Below, piece by piece: positions 44,365 to 59,640 of a stretch of 64,000 bases of DNA. Numbering within the stretch: position 1 is the first letter of the stretch; every line of letters starts with the position of its first letter. Below the pieces are notes generated by a model. It worked only from the letters and a program-made list of their open reading frames with translations, was not told where the DNA came from and did not search any database. This stretch comes from Whitmania pigra (Eukaryota; Annelida; Clitellata; Hirudinida; Haemopidae). Location: contig JAJTWR010000263.1 of the NCBI GenBank assembly GCA_021613335.1, positions 1,916,001 through 1,980,000 of the forward strand, in the 5' to 3' direction. The position numbers and the translations under genes are program-made.

Positions 44365-47300
44365 GGGTGTTTCTGTCGTTTTAATACAAACTCGCTGACG
44401 TCTTGCTGGAGGTTTTTCACTTTTAGAAACTTGTAGAACGTTCTCGTGCAGGCGGTGAACTTGTTTCGCTCGCACGAGGTCGAGTCGAACGAAGGCAATT
44501 GACGAACTAACTCCGTTTTTATGCTGCTCCGACTGTTTCGGCGAGTCGTTAGTCCTTCTCTTCTTCTTCGACCTTGCTCAACTGTTCGACTCGACTGAGG
44601 AGACGTCGAGCCCTCGAAATCGAATCCCGATTAAGAATGGTCAAGCCAGGTGCAATAGTTGTGCTATTTATATTGCAATAATATTCACCACGATGAGTAT
44701 TTATTTTCCATTTTAATTGCACTTTAAACTTATTTATTGCGCCGCTTTTTTGCCTCACTTATGACTCTTCTTCTTGGGTTGGTCTTGGAAGGGCATCTCG
44801 GTCTTCATCCTTCTGAATGCTGGCTGGTGTCGCATTTCCTCTCGCACTTGATTTTACAATCTTTCCTTCTCAGTGTAAGGTTATTCTTATTATCGTTTAA
44901 AGCACGTTGCTTTTGACTAATGATCTCTTCTAGGACTGTTCCTTGTTTCAAGAATCAATCAATCAATCGATCGATCGTTTCATCCAAGTCATCTCGTGAC
45001 CTTGCAATATCTCCTTGTTTGCATATCATTGATACCAGAAATCTTTCTGCTTTTCAAGAGATTGCAGTCGCTAGAAGCATGGAAAAGTAATTTCTGTACA
45101 TTTGTGTACATTTTTGCCTGTCATTTTTGCGAATCAGTGGACAGGGATCGATAAAATTCGATTGAGTTCTTTCGAGTTGTTATTTAATGTCAGAGGATAA
45201 TTGTCTTTCCTTAACTCGTCCGTTAGTGCTCTCATCTTCTCGTGTCGTCGCCGGTACTTAACGATCCTTTCGATTTTTATACCTTTTAGATTTTACCAAA
45301 GTTTTTATCTCGACCCCAATCAAAATGTTTGATGGAGAAGTGGCTCCATATTTTAGAATCATCAAATTGTACATAAGATATTTAGTGTAAATAATCTTTT
45401 AGTCCTGAGAGCTCATCATTTGTGCTTGTCACGTTCCAAGTTGCCGTTTTGTTGATCGTGGTTCTTGTATTTATTGTCCTCATCAAAGTAGGTTCTTCTT
45501 GATGGACAGAGACGTCCCTACTGAGGATTTGAAGGTAGAAGCTTCAAGGAAATTTCATTAAAAGTTGACTTCAGCATGAAGGAGTCGGATGCTTCTTGTT
45601 ACTTTTAATTAATATTTTTAATTATTATCTTTTAATTGTTATTTTTAATTATTATTTTTAATTAGATTTATTTTTTGACGTGCAGTGTTTCAATTATTCC
45701 ACTACTTCCCGTGTAGATATTCGTCAGACTATTGCTTGGTTTGCATTTGCAGTGCGTTTGTGCGGCAGGTGATGCATGCAATGTTCGAGCACCTTGATTG
45801 ATACATTGGACATTCTCACCTGAAGCAGACTCTTTTTATCTTTTTTTTTTTAAATTTCGTTTTTAGACGAATTTGAAAATGTTGGGGGTTTGTCTCTGAC
45901 AGTCGAGGTGGTTTTTTTTTATAGTTCTACGTCGTCCTCGTGTGTGTTTGTGCTAGTAAATAGTTTTCTCTTAACTAATGATTTTATTAGAAGTTACAAA
46001 ATCTCGAAAGAGTTTGTTCCTGTATTTCTGGACCATGTCTGGAGAAGTGCTAGTATTCTTCTCGAAGTCACTAAAACATTTCACGGTCTGCCGAATGGAA
46101 AGAAATTGCTGGCAGTGTTCCGGTGTCTCACACCACTAAAGGGGTTCCTATTTTGGGGGAGTCGCGATTTGATAGTCTTAAGGCTTCCTCAAATACTACG
46201 GGGATCGCGGATTTTAAGAAATTATTTTCTCTTTATTGTTATTGATCGTTTAAGAGCATTTGGGAACTCTGTTAAGAGCTCATCTGGGAGAGAATTCTGG
46301 AAGGTGCGGTCAGATTAATCAGCTGATTGGCGGTCGGGACTTAGTTGGAGTAACTTGATAACGTGCAAGTTGCATCCTTTTTTATCCGAGCGTGCTCACC
46401 ATTGCTTCCCTGTGGAGTTTGAGTGTCTGAGGTTTTTTTTCTTTTAAAATCTCGAAGTGACACCCAAGGGGGAGTTTGAAAGTGTCCAGGAACACGACAA
46501 GTTTTGCTTCCTTCCGATCTTAAAATATCGTAATCATGACATTTTCGATTTTCCATTACCCAATTGTAGCAACATAATTGCATGTTATTATGCAGTAATT
46601 AGGGGTGGAATGTAAATAATTATCAAGTTTGGAGGCTGATTATCTGGTTTAATGTCAGAGATCATGCTTTTACAGCATTTTATCTTGAACGAATTAAATA
46701 AGTAGCCAGCATTTATTTGTTTTTCAGTTATCGAGTTCCAAAAAAAGACACAAAAACATCACATCTCTCCAACATCGGATATTCTTAGAGGCGTCGGATG
46801 TTGCGTTGTGAGCAGATGTCAATGTGTCAAAGACATCTGCTGAAACCAAAGATAAATTAAGAAATTGGAGTGCACGCTTGGTTTAAACTCGACAGCTGAG
46901 CGAGTGGATGGCTTTGTTGTCGTGACAACTGCCATTGTTTCATAAATATGTATATGTATCAGAGTCCGTGCAACAGCGTACCCAGGCCACCCATTTCAAA
47001 ATGTCAAATATAGCTCTAGGAATTCAGGTCTTCGTCATTTGATGCTTGAGAATTTTAAGTGATTATTTTCGAGTCATTTTGACCGAACATATTTGAAACG
47101 CTGATAGACGAGTATCTTATTTCTAGAAACATGATTGCTGAGTCGACCACAACAAGAACCTGGAGATACAATAAGTGAGACGATCAAAATCACTTGTGTA
47201 TCGTATCATTGCGCAGGAATTCACGGAGTTTGCAAAACAGCAGAGGGACTATTTTATTCCGCTTTCTCGAAGTAATTTGGTCGTTGGATTTGTGATTCTG

Positions 47301-47872
47301 GAGAGATGTCTCCAAGACACATCTGCAGCAGAAATTAAGTAGATAGAAATAATAAATCACTGACTAATAGTTTCATGAGATATCATTAATAATTAATTGC
47401 ATGGGGATTAAAATTAATTCTAATTAGGTGTTAACACGTTTAATATTCTCCACACTCTTTAAAATAAAGAATTTAATCTCTTTGGGGTCATGAAATTTGT
47501 TCTAAGAAAGGTTTAATTAAATGAAGCTACTAAAAATTAAAAAAATGATTATTATCTTATTACTAGATAAATTAAAACATACAAATGACTAAATTAGATA
47601 GAAACCTACTTATATCCAATCAATAGAAATGTCGAATTTAGGATGACGTTTGGTGGTTTTACATATTATATTTGTATATATTTTATGTTATATTGTTTAC
47701 AAAACAAAGCAATTTCACTTTAACCTAAGTAATTGCTCTCCGATCGATTTATTTTGATTTGTTGCAAATTTCAAAAATGCTTCCAACTCTGGAGCACAAA
47801 CAAATGAGTCTTTTATACGAAATAATTGAGATAAATTGAACATTCGAGACATTTCTACCGGCTGTGGTCTGG
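43674..47872. other. 3' UTR and intergenic tract after the RLF/ZNF292-like gene
   Basis: T-rich sequence with a (GTT)n run at 44334-44362 and no recognised gene. No AATAAA is evident within the first kilobase after the stop, so the 3' UTR length is open. A 142-codon frame at 45890-46318 shows no domain. Confidence 0.5.
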
Positions 47873-48540
47873 CTGCCCTGTCATCAACCCTATCAACCAC
47901 ATCAACCACATGAATTGCATCAACCACATCAACCACATGAATTGCATCAACCACATCAACTACATCAACCCTATCAACCACATCAACTACATCAATCATA
48001 TCAACCACATCAACCACATCAACCACATCAACCATATCAACCACATCAACCACATCAACCACATCAACTGCATCAATCACGTCAACTACATCAACCACAT
48101 CAACCACATCAACCACGTCAACTACATCAACTCTATCAACCACATCAACTACATCAATCATATCAACCACATCAACCACATCAACCACATCAACCATATC
48201 AACCACATCAACCACATCAACCACATCAACTGCATCAATCACGTCAACTACATCAACCACATCAACCACATCAACCACGTCAACTACATCAACCCTATCA
48301 ACCACATCAACTGCATCAACCACATCAACTGCATCAACCACATCAACTACATCAACTCTATCAACAACATCAACTACATCAACCACGTCAACTGCATCAA
48401 CCCTATCAACCACATCAACTACATCAATCATATCAACCACATCAACCACATCAACCATATCAACTGCATCAATCACGTCAACTACATCAACCGCATCAAC
48501 TACATCAACCATATCAACCACATCAATAACATCGACAATA
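47873..48540. repeat. Nonamer minisatellite (CATCAACCA)n with higher-order structure
   Basis: About 660 bp of 9-bp units with base variants (CAT/TAT/CGT at the start; CCA/TCA/CTA inside). A block of 18 units (162 bp) is duplicated in tandem: the marker ATCAATCATA lies at 47991 and 48153, and again at 48423. The 9-bp period leaves several frames open on both strands. Confidence 0.95.
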
Positions 48541-48752
48541 TAAACCCCATCAACCACAGTGACCACCCACAGAACCAGCATTTATATGTAATAAAGACAT
48601 GTATAATTATCATAGGTTATTATCTTACACTCACCCAGATGGCGCCAACAATGCGATGTTCGTGGTAATTGAAATTTGATATTTCACGTGAATCAACATC
48701 TTTGTCTGATAAAGAGTTTTCATGTTATCAAGTTTTATTCTTGTGGGCTGTG

Positions 48753-49030
<278 letters not shown>

Positions 49031-49280
49031 TATAATATAATAAAAATAAGTTAACACAAAAATTGACATATCAAATAAAATACTTGATAAGTAATCGTCA
49101 ATCAATTAATTTAAATTTTTTCATATAAAAAAAAATTATTTAATAAATAATTAAGTAAAAAAATAAATAAAATGATCTCAAAATAATATCCGATTGCAAC
49201 TATTTGTAATAATTGATCAATAACATTCTAAAATATAACTTACTCCTGTAAAGAAATATTATACTGCCAATAAAAAATAA

Positions 49281-49390
49281 TAATTAATAACACTAAATTA
49301 ATTAGTAACACTAAATTAATTAGTAATAGTAATTAATAACACTAAATTAATTAGTAATAGTAATTAATAACACTAAATTAATTAGTAATA
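49281..49390. repeat. AT-rich tandem repeat
   Basis: Several copies of a unit of about 33 bp containing aacactaaattaattagtaa. Confidence 0.85.
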
Positions 49391-51204
49391 CACAATAAGA
49401 TATGAATATGTAAAAGTAACTTTTAAAAAGGGTCTTGAGGCACTGCAGCCTCATTAAAGCTGAGAAGGATTGAAGGAAGGAGTGGATGAGAGCATCTTTC
49501 CTGCTTCCTGTTCTTCATGAGGCACGTGACTTCTTCAGATTTAAAGACTCCAGTGGATGCTTTAAATTATTTCCTTTCACTTTTTCCAAGAGCACATCAG
49601 CACAATAGCAAACAACGGCAAACAAATGCACACAAGACAACAATAAACAGCAACAAACAACGACACATAACAACACGGGTCTACATTATTCATGCAATTA
49701 TTTATTCATGCAATTATTAATTCATGCAATTATTTATTCATGCAATTATTTATTCTCGCAGCTCTAAACAACAAAGGATGAAATGTGACAATTAAAAATG
49801 AATTTCGTCTTTTATTGCAAAACAAACATTCAAAACAAAATTGAAAGTAAAACAAATTAATTTTATTTAATAAATAATTACCGAAAGAACTTTATCGGGA
49901 TGAGGTAAGATGGTGGCGATGACGATAACGATAACGGCGATTACGACGACGACGATGATGATTATGATAATGATGACGACGTTTGGAAAGATGATCCCTG
50001 GTCATCCGTGGACATAAAAATGGAACATTGTGACGTTCAGAGGCCACCTGGTGAGAATTTCACGAACCGAAGTGAGAGAAGTTCAGTGACGAACATTTTG
50101 TCTTTCAGCTTCATGAGATTCTATTCAGCTCTACCAAGTTTTATTCAGTTCTACTCTGTTTTATTCAGTTCTTTGCTGCAGGGCCACAGGGATCATGCTT
50201 TTGTAAATTTAAACGTAGGCACTCAAAATTCATAAAATAAATAATTTCCATTTGGCCATTGTTATAAGTTATACATGCTGCCTCATATTCTTAAAGTTTG
50301 TTTTTAGGAATATCTTCTTTAAGTGCATATCTATCGTTCGATTGTCACGTAATTATGATTAATCTATAATTAAGGATTAGTTTTGGTTAAATCTGTTATT
50401 CGTTAAGCATCTATTGTTTGCTTGGGACCCAGGATCCAACATTCAACGAAATATCGCCACCATTCCATACTTCATAAAAACCCTTTACTGATGATACTGA
50501 ATATTACCAATGAATATTGTATTTTATGTAATTATAATTATTATTTAATTATTTCTTTAAAAGCACTAAAATTCTCAGACTTGACAATAGAAAGATGATT
50601 CAATAAGGCTTCAAAAAGAAAAATATGAAAAATAATTTAATCAAATAAATAAATAAATGGAATTTGAAGCACAAATAAATTAATGCAATTTGTAGCATAA
50701 ATAAATTAAATTTAAAGTATAATCAAACAATTTAAAATAAAAATATATATGCAATTTAAATAAAAACATAAATAAACAATTTAAATTCATATAAAGTGAA
50801 TCTCAACTTTAAAGGATTCTGTAAAATTCATTGGAAACAGATGTTGTTTTCACGGAGAAATTAATAAAATTATTTCATAATATTTAACTCAATTAATTGT
50901 TGTTAATATTAATAATAAAAAAATTATTTCCAAAAATATATTATTATTCACATTATAAATAAATTTAATATGTCATATCATTTTAGTAATCTATTTATTA
51001 ATTTATTTATTTCTAAAAGATTTCAACAAAATTTCAAGCGGAAAATGTTGCGCCAGAAAATAAAAACAATCATTGAAACATTTATTTATGGAAATGGCTT
51101 TTGGCGCCTCAAGTGAGCTCTTAACGCAAACGAGAGTAGAAAAGTATAAAGAGGGTTTTTTTAAGTACTGAACTTTATTTAATTATTACAATGATAACTT
51201 AATG

Positions 51205-51480
51205 ACAACTTATTATAATAATAATAATAATAAATTAATAACAACTTATTATAATAATAATAATAATAAATTAATAACAACTTACTATAATAATAATAAT
51301 AATAATAATAAATTAATAACAACTTATAATAATAATAATAATAATAATAATAAATTAATAACAACTTATTATAATGATAATAATAAATTAATAACAACTT
51401 ATTATAATAATAATAATAAATTAATAACAACTTATTATAATGATAATAATAAATTAATAACAACTTATTATAATAATAAC
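51205..51480. repeat. AT-rich tandem repeat with (TAA)n core
   Basis: About eight copies of a unit of roughly 30-42 bp: attaataacaacttattataa plus a variable (TAA)n run. Copy-length variation comes from the TAA run. Confidence 0.9.
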
Positions 51481-51649
51481 TTCATAAATTATTATTCCAT
51501 ACCGTTGGTTGGTATCAAATATTTACGAATGAATTAAGAGTTATGATAATAACGGCAATGATAGTGATGATGACGATGATAATATTTGATTATAAATATT
51601 TTATTTTTCAAACCTTCCCAGAAACACCTCGAATTAAACGAAATGGTTA

Positions 51650-51711
51650 ATATATATATATACACATATATATATATATACATATACACACACATATATA
51701 TATATATATAT
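51650..51711. repeat. (TA)n/(CA)n dinucleotide run
   Basis: TATATA tract with interspersed ACACAT. Confidence 0.9.
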
Positions 51712-51757
51712 AAACGCAAATATCAGTGCTAAAAATATTACATTTGACATCTCGCAC

Positions 51758-52375
51758 CTGCTTGTCATGTGACATGTACCCGTTGACCTTGCTGTTTTCA
51801 TAAAGATCAAGTGTCCGCAGATGTACTTGATTCTGAATAATTTTTAATTTTAACATTTAATTTTTATTTAATTTATAATTATTTCTAATTTAAAATAATT
51901 GAAAATCTGGCAAAATAATGCTCATAAATTTTTTCAACGAGAGTTAACCTATTTTAGATTCTATATTAGTTAACCTAATTTGCAACAATTGCATTTCGAC
52001 ACTGTCAACAGCTGATTGAAAAAATAAACCTTGTTGCTGTGAACTTTTTTAATTGATTGCTTTTGAAATCCAGGCAATAACGATGAAGACGATGACGACG
52101 ACGACGACGACGATGACGACGTTGACGACGATGATGATAATGATGATGGAATTGACTCAGCATAAACAGGATGTGCCAGCTCTAAATACTCACCTTAATT
52201 ACCTACATTAACTTACCTGGATTACCTGAGGTAACGGAACGCAAGCCGTTAAAAAGCAGTTGAAATCTAAAAGGTTCATTGAAGCATGGAGATCGATGAA
52301 ATGCGGCTGCACGTCTGCATTCCTCCTCATAAAAAGGCGCCAAACTCCATGGCAACCACTCCCGATGAATGACAT
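51758..52375 (-). CDS. Candidate two-exon minus-strand gene fragment, unknown product
   Basis: Two minus-strand segments have matching splice sites and phase. The first, 52375-52217, starts at an ATG (MSFIGSGCHGVWRLFM) and ends at a GTAAGT donor in phase 0. The second, 51832-51758 (75 nt), lies between acceptor AATTATTCAG and donor GTGCGA and reads NQVHLRTLDLYENSKVNGYM. I recognise no family and found no further exon. Could be chance in AT-rich DNA or a fragment of a larger gene. Confidence 0.25.
52083..52150. repeat. (GAC)n/(GAT)n microsatellite
   Basis: Short trinucleotide run, GAC-rich in the centre and GAT-rich at the right. Confidence 0.9.
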
Positions 52376-53279
52376 TTGGAGAATTTTCTCGAAGTATTTG
52401 TTGACAAACAAAGGCAAATAAGAAAGAAATATCAATACGACAATAAATTGAAACTTTTTAAATTTATTGACGATTATTAAAAAAATAATTATATCTTGTA
52501 ATAGTTTGGCAATATTTAATGCTAGATTTATAATATTTGAAAGCTAAAGAGATTAAGATTCAGTTGAGCTATAAATCTCAATCAGTTGAACGAAAATTTC
52601 AATCAGCTGAGACTTCCAAAATCATCTCGAAGTTCAAGGTAAAATGTTCGCTCTTGTAGTTGATGTTGTTGTCGTCATCGTTATTATAACTATTTCATGA
52701 TATGTTGTGTTATCTCGTATTACATTACTTTAATTATATTAATTAATTTCCTTTTCTCCACTGCTGTTGTCTATTAGCACTTCTAATTGCGGTCTCGTTA
52801 AAAACGGAACAAACGAAAAACGGTTTATAAATAATTAAATTTTTATTTAAAATTATAATTGTTGCAATAATTTGTGGTTTATACATTAAACTATGGATAT
52901 TATTGTTGATTATTAATAATGAAAAAAGGCCACATCAAGATCAATATCAGGAAGCACTGAAAAGAGGATTATTCCATCCAATTTACCTGTAGCCATCGCA
53001 CCTGTTGACCCTCAGGTGAAATTGTCGATGGAAGAACACGTGACTGAAGTTAAAAATTTACCTCATCGTAAAACTCGAAAAGGTGTCTTCTACTTCTTTG
53101 ACTGCTTACGCCATCTCATTGGCTCACTCGTCGATCAGTTAACCAATGGTGTTAGTAATTAATTATAAAAGTCATGGTTTGATTGGCTGAATGGTTTCTT
53201 TGTCTTTGGTTGATTGATTGGTTGGTGGAATCAGGAAGCACTGAAGAAAGGATTATGGTTGGTTGCAGTGGCATACCTA

Positions 53280-54345
53280 CTGTTCTTGCCGCCCACCCTT
53301 CTTGACCTTTAATAATAAGTCAGCCTTCAAAATTTCAAAAAGCTCTCAAATATTTATTTTAGTGGAACTACAATCAACTTAAAATTTACAAACCAGTTTT
53401 TTATATAGCAGTTTCAAAAATTTAGTCCATCGGCAAGTTCGCTCTCTGTAGAGAAGACTGCCAAGTCTGGAAGCCGTGCCAGGCTCATAGATGATCGAGG
53501 GTAGTTTTTATTAAGTTTGGAGAATGAGCACTCACATCTAGCAGCACTAATAGTCTGGGTTAAGAAGATCAAAAGTTGAAGGGTCCGTCGATTTTATCGT
53601 TTCTCGAAGCTTCCACAAATTCCTTCAATCTTTTCCTTTTGGCAAAGAACTCTTCTTTCTATTATGTGTTCATCAACTACGACAAGCTGAAAATCATGAT
53701 TATCATCAAACAGGTTTCTCAGGAGTATTTGTTTGCAAGACCATGAACTTTCTGAAATCTGCCAGATATTTCCTCAGTCAACCTGTCGATGACATACAGC
53801 ATTTTCCGTCTCAACTCTGCGTCAAATCCCAGCGATGTATTAGTCAATCCTTCACCATTCATTCGTTTCTTTTCGCTCCATGCTTCTCCCCATTTCAGAG
53901 CAGAGTTGTTAGGATTCTTCCATTGCACTGTCTCTTTCTACGGAATAACGCTTTGCTTTCCTTCACTCTCTTAATTACGGACTTTTTTGAAAAGTCACAC
54001 AAAGTTTTAAAAATACAAAATCGATGGAAGCTTCAGACTGTTCATGAATAAAACATAAAATTTAGTTTTTAAGAAATTAATAATAATAATATGTTTATTT
54101 GTACAGTTGGGTTTCGAACACGACACGTAACGACTGTTGCTTCTACGATGTCCTCTGAGCTAACTTGCACACCAATAGCAATTGATGGCTCATACATGCT
54201 GTACATAGATACGTTATACCAAATGGCAAATTGAAATCTGATCCTTCAAAGGACACAGCAGAAAAACTGGAGAAAAGATGCGACCATTTTTTAAATTTTT
54301 TAAATTTTTACATAAAAATTCCCTCAAAATACCACCCCTGCCACC
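53280..54345 (-). mobile_element. hAT-like transposase relic, copy B
   Basis: Second copy of the relic at 19630-20855, same orientation. From about 53735 to 54310 it differs from copy A by only a few bases plus one deletion; from 53330 to about 53730 it is clearly more diverged and shortened. The minus strand again encodes ALKWGEAWSEKKRMNGEG, followed soon by a stop. The dimerisation-motif region is more decayed than in copy A. Confidence 0.75.
54078..54170 (-). mobile_element. Truncated SINE inside hAT relic B
   Basis: Same SINE at the same site as in relic A, but the middle part after the tRNA-like head (about 36 bp, including the GGCGCTATA motif) is deleted. Box B GTGTTCGAAACCC and the head GTGCAAGTTAGCTCAGAGG remain. 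Confidence 0.7.
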
Positions 54346-54726
54346 CCTCCATTGATTCACCACTTGTTGGTTGGCTGGTTGCCTATTGGTAAAATTTCGT
54401 CGAAGATATATTTATTTGAGGTTCTTTTTTATTTAAATGCATAAAAATTCGATTTATTCACTTTGCTTTTCCACTTTGCCATTTGGAGGACGCATTCAAG
54501 AATTTGTTTATGCATAAACTAGTAATGTTGATTTTAACTGGAAAAAATTTTTTATTCACATTTCTTTATTTAAAATGTAATTAATTCTCAAATGTTCCAA
54601 GAAAAACTCAAAATAAGTCATCCCATTTCCAATAAACCTTTTAAAAAATTCTTAAGAAGTCTCTACTTTCGGTAAACAATCTCTTTAAAAAGAAAACTCA
54701 TCAATACTTGTATTTTCGTCTTAATC

Positions 54727-55145
<419 letters not shown>

Positions 55146-56055
55146 GCCTTCATCCTGCCTGAAAATCTCTTCCAAGACCTCACATTATTTCCGAATTCCT
55201 TCCACCAATCCTTCAAAATCCTCCAATTAGGAAGCAATTTATCGGACTATCCTACCTGTAGCGTTGAACATCCATCGTTGATTATGATGATGATGATGCT
55301 GATGACGACGATGATGATGACAGAAAATACAATAAAATAATAACATACTAATAACAAAAGAAAACATTAAAGTATTAATATATAAAATAATGTTAAGCAG
55401 TTACTTACTGGATAAATCACATTACAACAACTTATATTGAAATAAGTTCCATGCAATTCTGAAAGTGTTTCAATTTGTAAACAAATAGATTCATTGGCGA
55501 TAATTAGTTTGGAACTATTATGAAACACTAATTAATTAATTAATAACTGAAAGTAATTAGCACATACAGTCGACAAAAATAAAACTTTTTTGTTAAAAAA
55601 ATAAATCATATTAGTTCTAAATGATGTAGTTCATGAAAATTTACACATTTTTCATCAATGCAATCAATCAATTATTTCTAAATGTTCACCTGTGCCTTCA
55701 CCTGTGCAGGATCCAAAGAAAGATACTTACAAAGAAACAAGCAATGACATTTAAGAATAGGTATTAATTTAAGAATCATTCCCTCATCTCTCATGTCCTG
55801 GGTTCAAGTCCTACTTCTGGTGAAAGTTTCTTTGGCATTTCATCGATACCATCTCATAAATTAACATAAATTAACATTAATTCTTAGAAGAAGAATTATC
55901 AAATGGTTTATATCTGCATATTATATAATTATGATAACAACATTTCATTTGTTTGATGATAAATTATTGTTATAATAATATTTTGTTTAATATTAAAATT
56001 AATAATATTAGAATTATATAAGTCATAGTGTGACATAATAATTATATTTTATTAT

Positions 56056-56059
<4 letters not shown>

Positions 56060-56096
<37 letters not shown>
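56060..56096. repeat. Short (ATC)n microsatellite
   Basis: About 12 ATC units in AT-rich DNA. Confidence 0.9.
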
Positions 56097-57415
56097 TGTT
56101 TTTCTGAATGATGAGAGGAGGCATCTTCAGTTGAAGCCTTTAATAAGGGAGGAATTTATCAATGTTTTCATGGAATCACGTGGTCCGTGACGTCATCGTG
56201 TCTCGTTTTCCGATCTTTTGTTTGAGAAAACATTTTTGAACGCCATTACATCCGAGAGTACAGAACTGATGGTTATGCAAAAAATAAATGAAAAGCAAAT
56301 CATCACTATCATCGTCATCATCCCTATCATCATCATCGTCATCATGATCATCGCGACCAGCATCATTATCATTATCACCATAACAGGCAGCAGCGATGTT
56401 ATGGTTGTTTTACGATCAACGACAAAGTAACTCTTCAGTTTTTACTTTCTCACTTTTATTTTATTTTTACGAAATGACGTCATTTTGCTGACACGTGATG
56501 TCGGTGACGACCAATTAGAATTCAGCTGTATTTAGTTATTCAGCTTATTAATTGTTTCGAATGTTTTTAGAAACAAACATTAGATGGAAATGTTCATTCA
56601 CTTATTTTTTATTTAAACGAGATTAATTCTCATTCTGTAGTTACGTGATGATTATGACGATTTTTGACGTCATTCAAAATTTATAAATAGTCATTGTTAG
56701 CTGTGCCTGTGACTTTTTTTTTTAATTTAACATTAATCATTGAAGCTATGTTATTTAAATTAATTTGCAACATTTTCATTAATATTTCAACGTTTTTATT
56801 AATATTTAAACATATAATGAGACGACAAAAAGTACTTCTTTTAAAAGGATTTTTTAAAACCACGGTTCTCAATTGATGATTTAAACAAGCCTGATTGGTT
56901 GCAACAGTCACATGGTTGATCCGTGCGATTGCCTGATTGGCTGGAACGATCGCCCCGGGAATAAAAAAAAAGGTCCAGATGGTCTGAATAATTGAAAAAT
57001 AACGAAACAACTCCATCCATATTTTTGTCTGTCGATAGATGGATGAATAATTGACGAACCCCTACCTACCTCGGTCATTAGGGGCCATCATTTCCTCTCT
57101 CATAAAGAACAGGCTAATGACGTTGCAGAGTGGGGCATGCATCTTATAGCTGAATTTCTCCATTCCATGAAGGAAGGGATGGAAAGATGGACTGACGGAA
57201 TGCCGGAGGAAGGAGAGAGTGAAAATGAATGAGAATGAGTGAGAATGAATGAGTAGGATGTGAGCGAATGAGCGTCTGCTTCCATCAATCAAAGTTTGGC
57301 GGAATTATTTCGGATAGGAAATTCATTTTCAAACTCATCAGTGGATTATGAGATGATGACGTCATCAATCTTTAAGACGAAACCGCGGCCATTGTTCATG
57401 ATAATGAAGAAGTGA

Positions 57416-57735
<320 letters not shown>

Positions 57736-57879
57736 ATCGATAATGAGGATATTAGAGTTGGTAATCTTTGCGTAAATTGTTTCTGATTTCCTGTAAATCC
57801 TCCCATCAAAGACTGATCTATCGCCCACAACCCTCTGCCCACTTGTCCTGCTTTGACCTTGACAAGCAAAAATCATCAT

Positions 57880-57945
57880 CATCATCCTATCAACGTCGTA
57901 ATTGGCATCACCATCTACGTCATCATCATCATCATCATCACAACA
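57880..57945. repeat. Short interrupted (ATC)n run
   Basis: CAT/ATC runs either side of a unique stretch. Confidence 0.75.
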
Positions 57946-58502
57946 TCATACCCGGCATCATCCTGTGCAATGGCACATCCCGACCATGCCTGCATCCTAT
58001 CTCAACATCTTTTCCTTAAAATCGCATTTATTTGTTATTTGAATTCCATTTGATGCAACACAAGTTCATTCAATAATTTGTTTAAATCAATAACATTTTA
58101 TTTAATTATTATTTATTAGTATATTAAATATCGTATGTTTTATTTTTTTATCCATTAGAACAAATTAATTGTAAAAATTAATTATTTTTCAAAATTAATT
58201 ATAATAACAAACTACTTATTTGATAAATATATTTTGTATTTGATAAACTGATTATTTAATAATCGCTTGTTAAACTATTAAATGTAGTCTTGGTTGACGA
58301 GGCAATTACTGTTGAACACAACAGAGTTCCTTATAAACATCCAGGTGATCTTTGAACTTTGACCCTTCTTTTCATTGAGAGGTTCATGAACCGCCCCAAT
58401 ATTGCTCTGAAACAAAAACAGGAAGCAAAACTATTGGTTCTACTTTTGATTTGTGTTGCAGGTTGTACGTGAGCAAGCATAACATGTTTCCTCGTTGTTT
58501 CT

Positions 58503-58795
<293 letters not shown>

Positions 58796-59354
58796 GTAAT
58801 AATGATAATGATCTTTTTATGCCTTTGGAATTTCATTAAGTTCTTCAACAAAGGAGACCATCCTTAAGCATTTAATTATTTTAATCCATTATTAGTAATT
58901 TAGTTATTCTATTAGTTTATCAACCATGGATTGAAATTGCTCTCTATTGCTCACAACTGCTCACAATTGCTCAATTTTGTGTCTTCCTTCAATTCTTGCA
59001 TTTCCTTCATGTACGTTGAAAAAGTGTATTTACATCTCAGATTTACCAAGCTCAGAACATTTGCAATTCTATGAATTCTTTGCTAATTTTTCTTCTCGAC
59101 ACTGAGCCGCAGCATAATAATATCAATGATAACGATGATGACGATGATGACGACGACGCAGTCGTGACGGCGATGATGATTATGATGTTCAAGAGAAAAT
59201 GGTGATGATAGTGATGGTGAGGAATTATTGGCAGTAATAAGTGGCAGTCAGATGCGATTATGTTCAACAGAAGCGATAGATTGGATTAAGCCATTCAGCC
59301 TCAAAGGGGTCATTTTTCTCACTCGGTGCTAAAATTATTAAAGGCTCCATGCTT

Positions 59355-59541
59355 TTATTATTATTGTCATCAGTAATATTATTGTTGCTGTTGATATTAA
59401 TATCATTATTATTGATGTTATTATATTATTTTAAAAAATTATTATTATTATTAATATTATTATTATTATTAATATTATTACTACTATTATTATTATTATT
59501 AATATTATTAATATTATTATTATTATTATTATTATTACTAC

Positions 59542-59636
<95 letters not shown>

Positions 59637-59640
59637 CATA
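59355..59640. repeat. (TTA)n microsatellite, about 285 bp
   Basis: TTA array with occasional AATATTATT and CTACTG interruptions. Confidence 0.97.

Noticed and set aside
45890..46318. 142-codon plus-strand frame downstream of the zinc-finger gene
   Set aside because: No domain, no splice context, and Phe/Leu/Ser-rich as expected from T-rich DNA. Probably UTR or intergenic.
47873..48540. CRISPR-like direct repeats
   Set aside because: Units are 9 bp with no unique spacers, and the genome is animal. This is a minisatellite.
57062..57292. Minus-strand frame ending at a GTAGGTAG donor-like site (MEKFSYKMHAPLCN)
   Set aside because: No partner exon of the right phase was found, and its upstream part is a GAGAATGA-type repeat.
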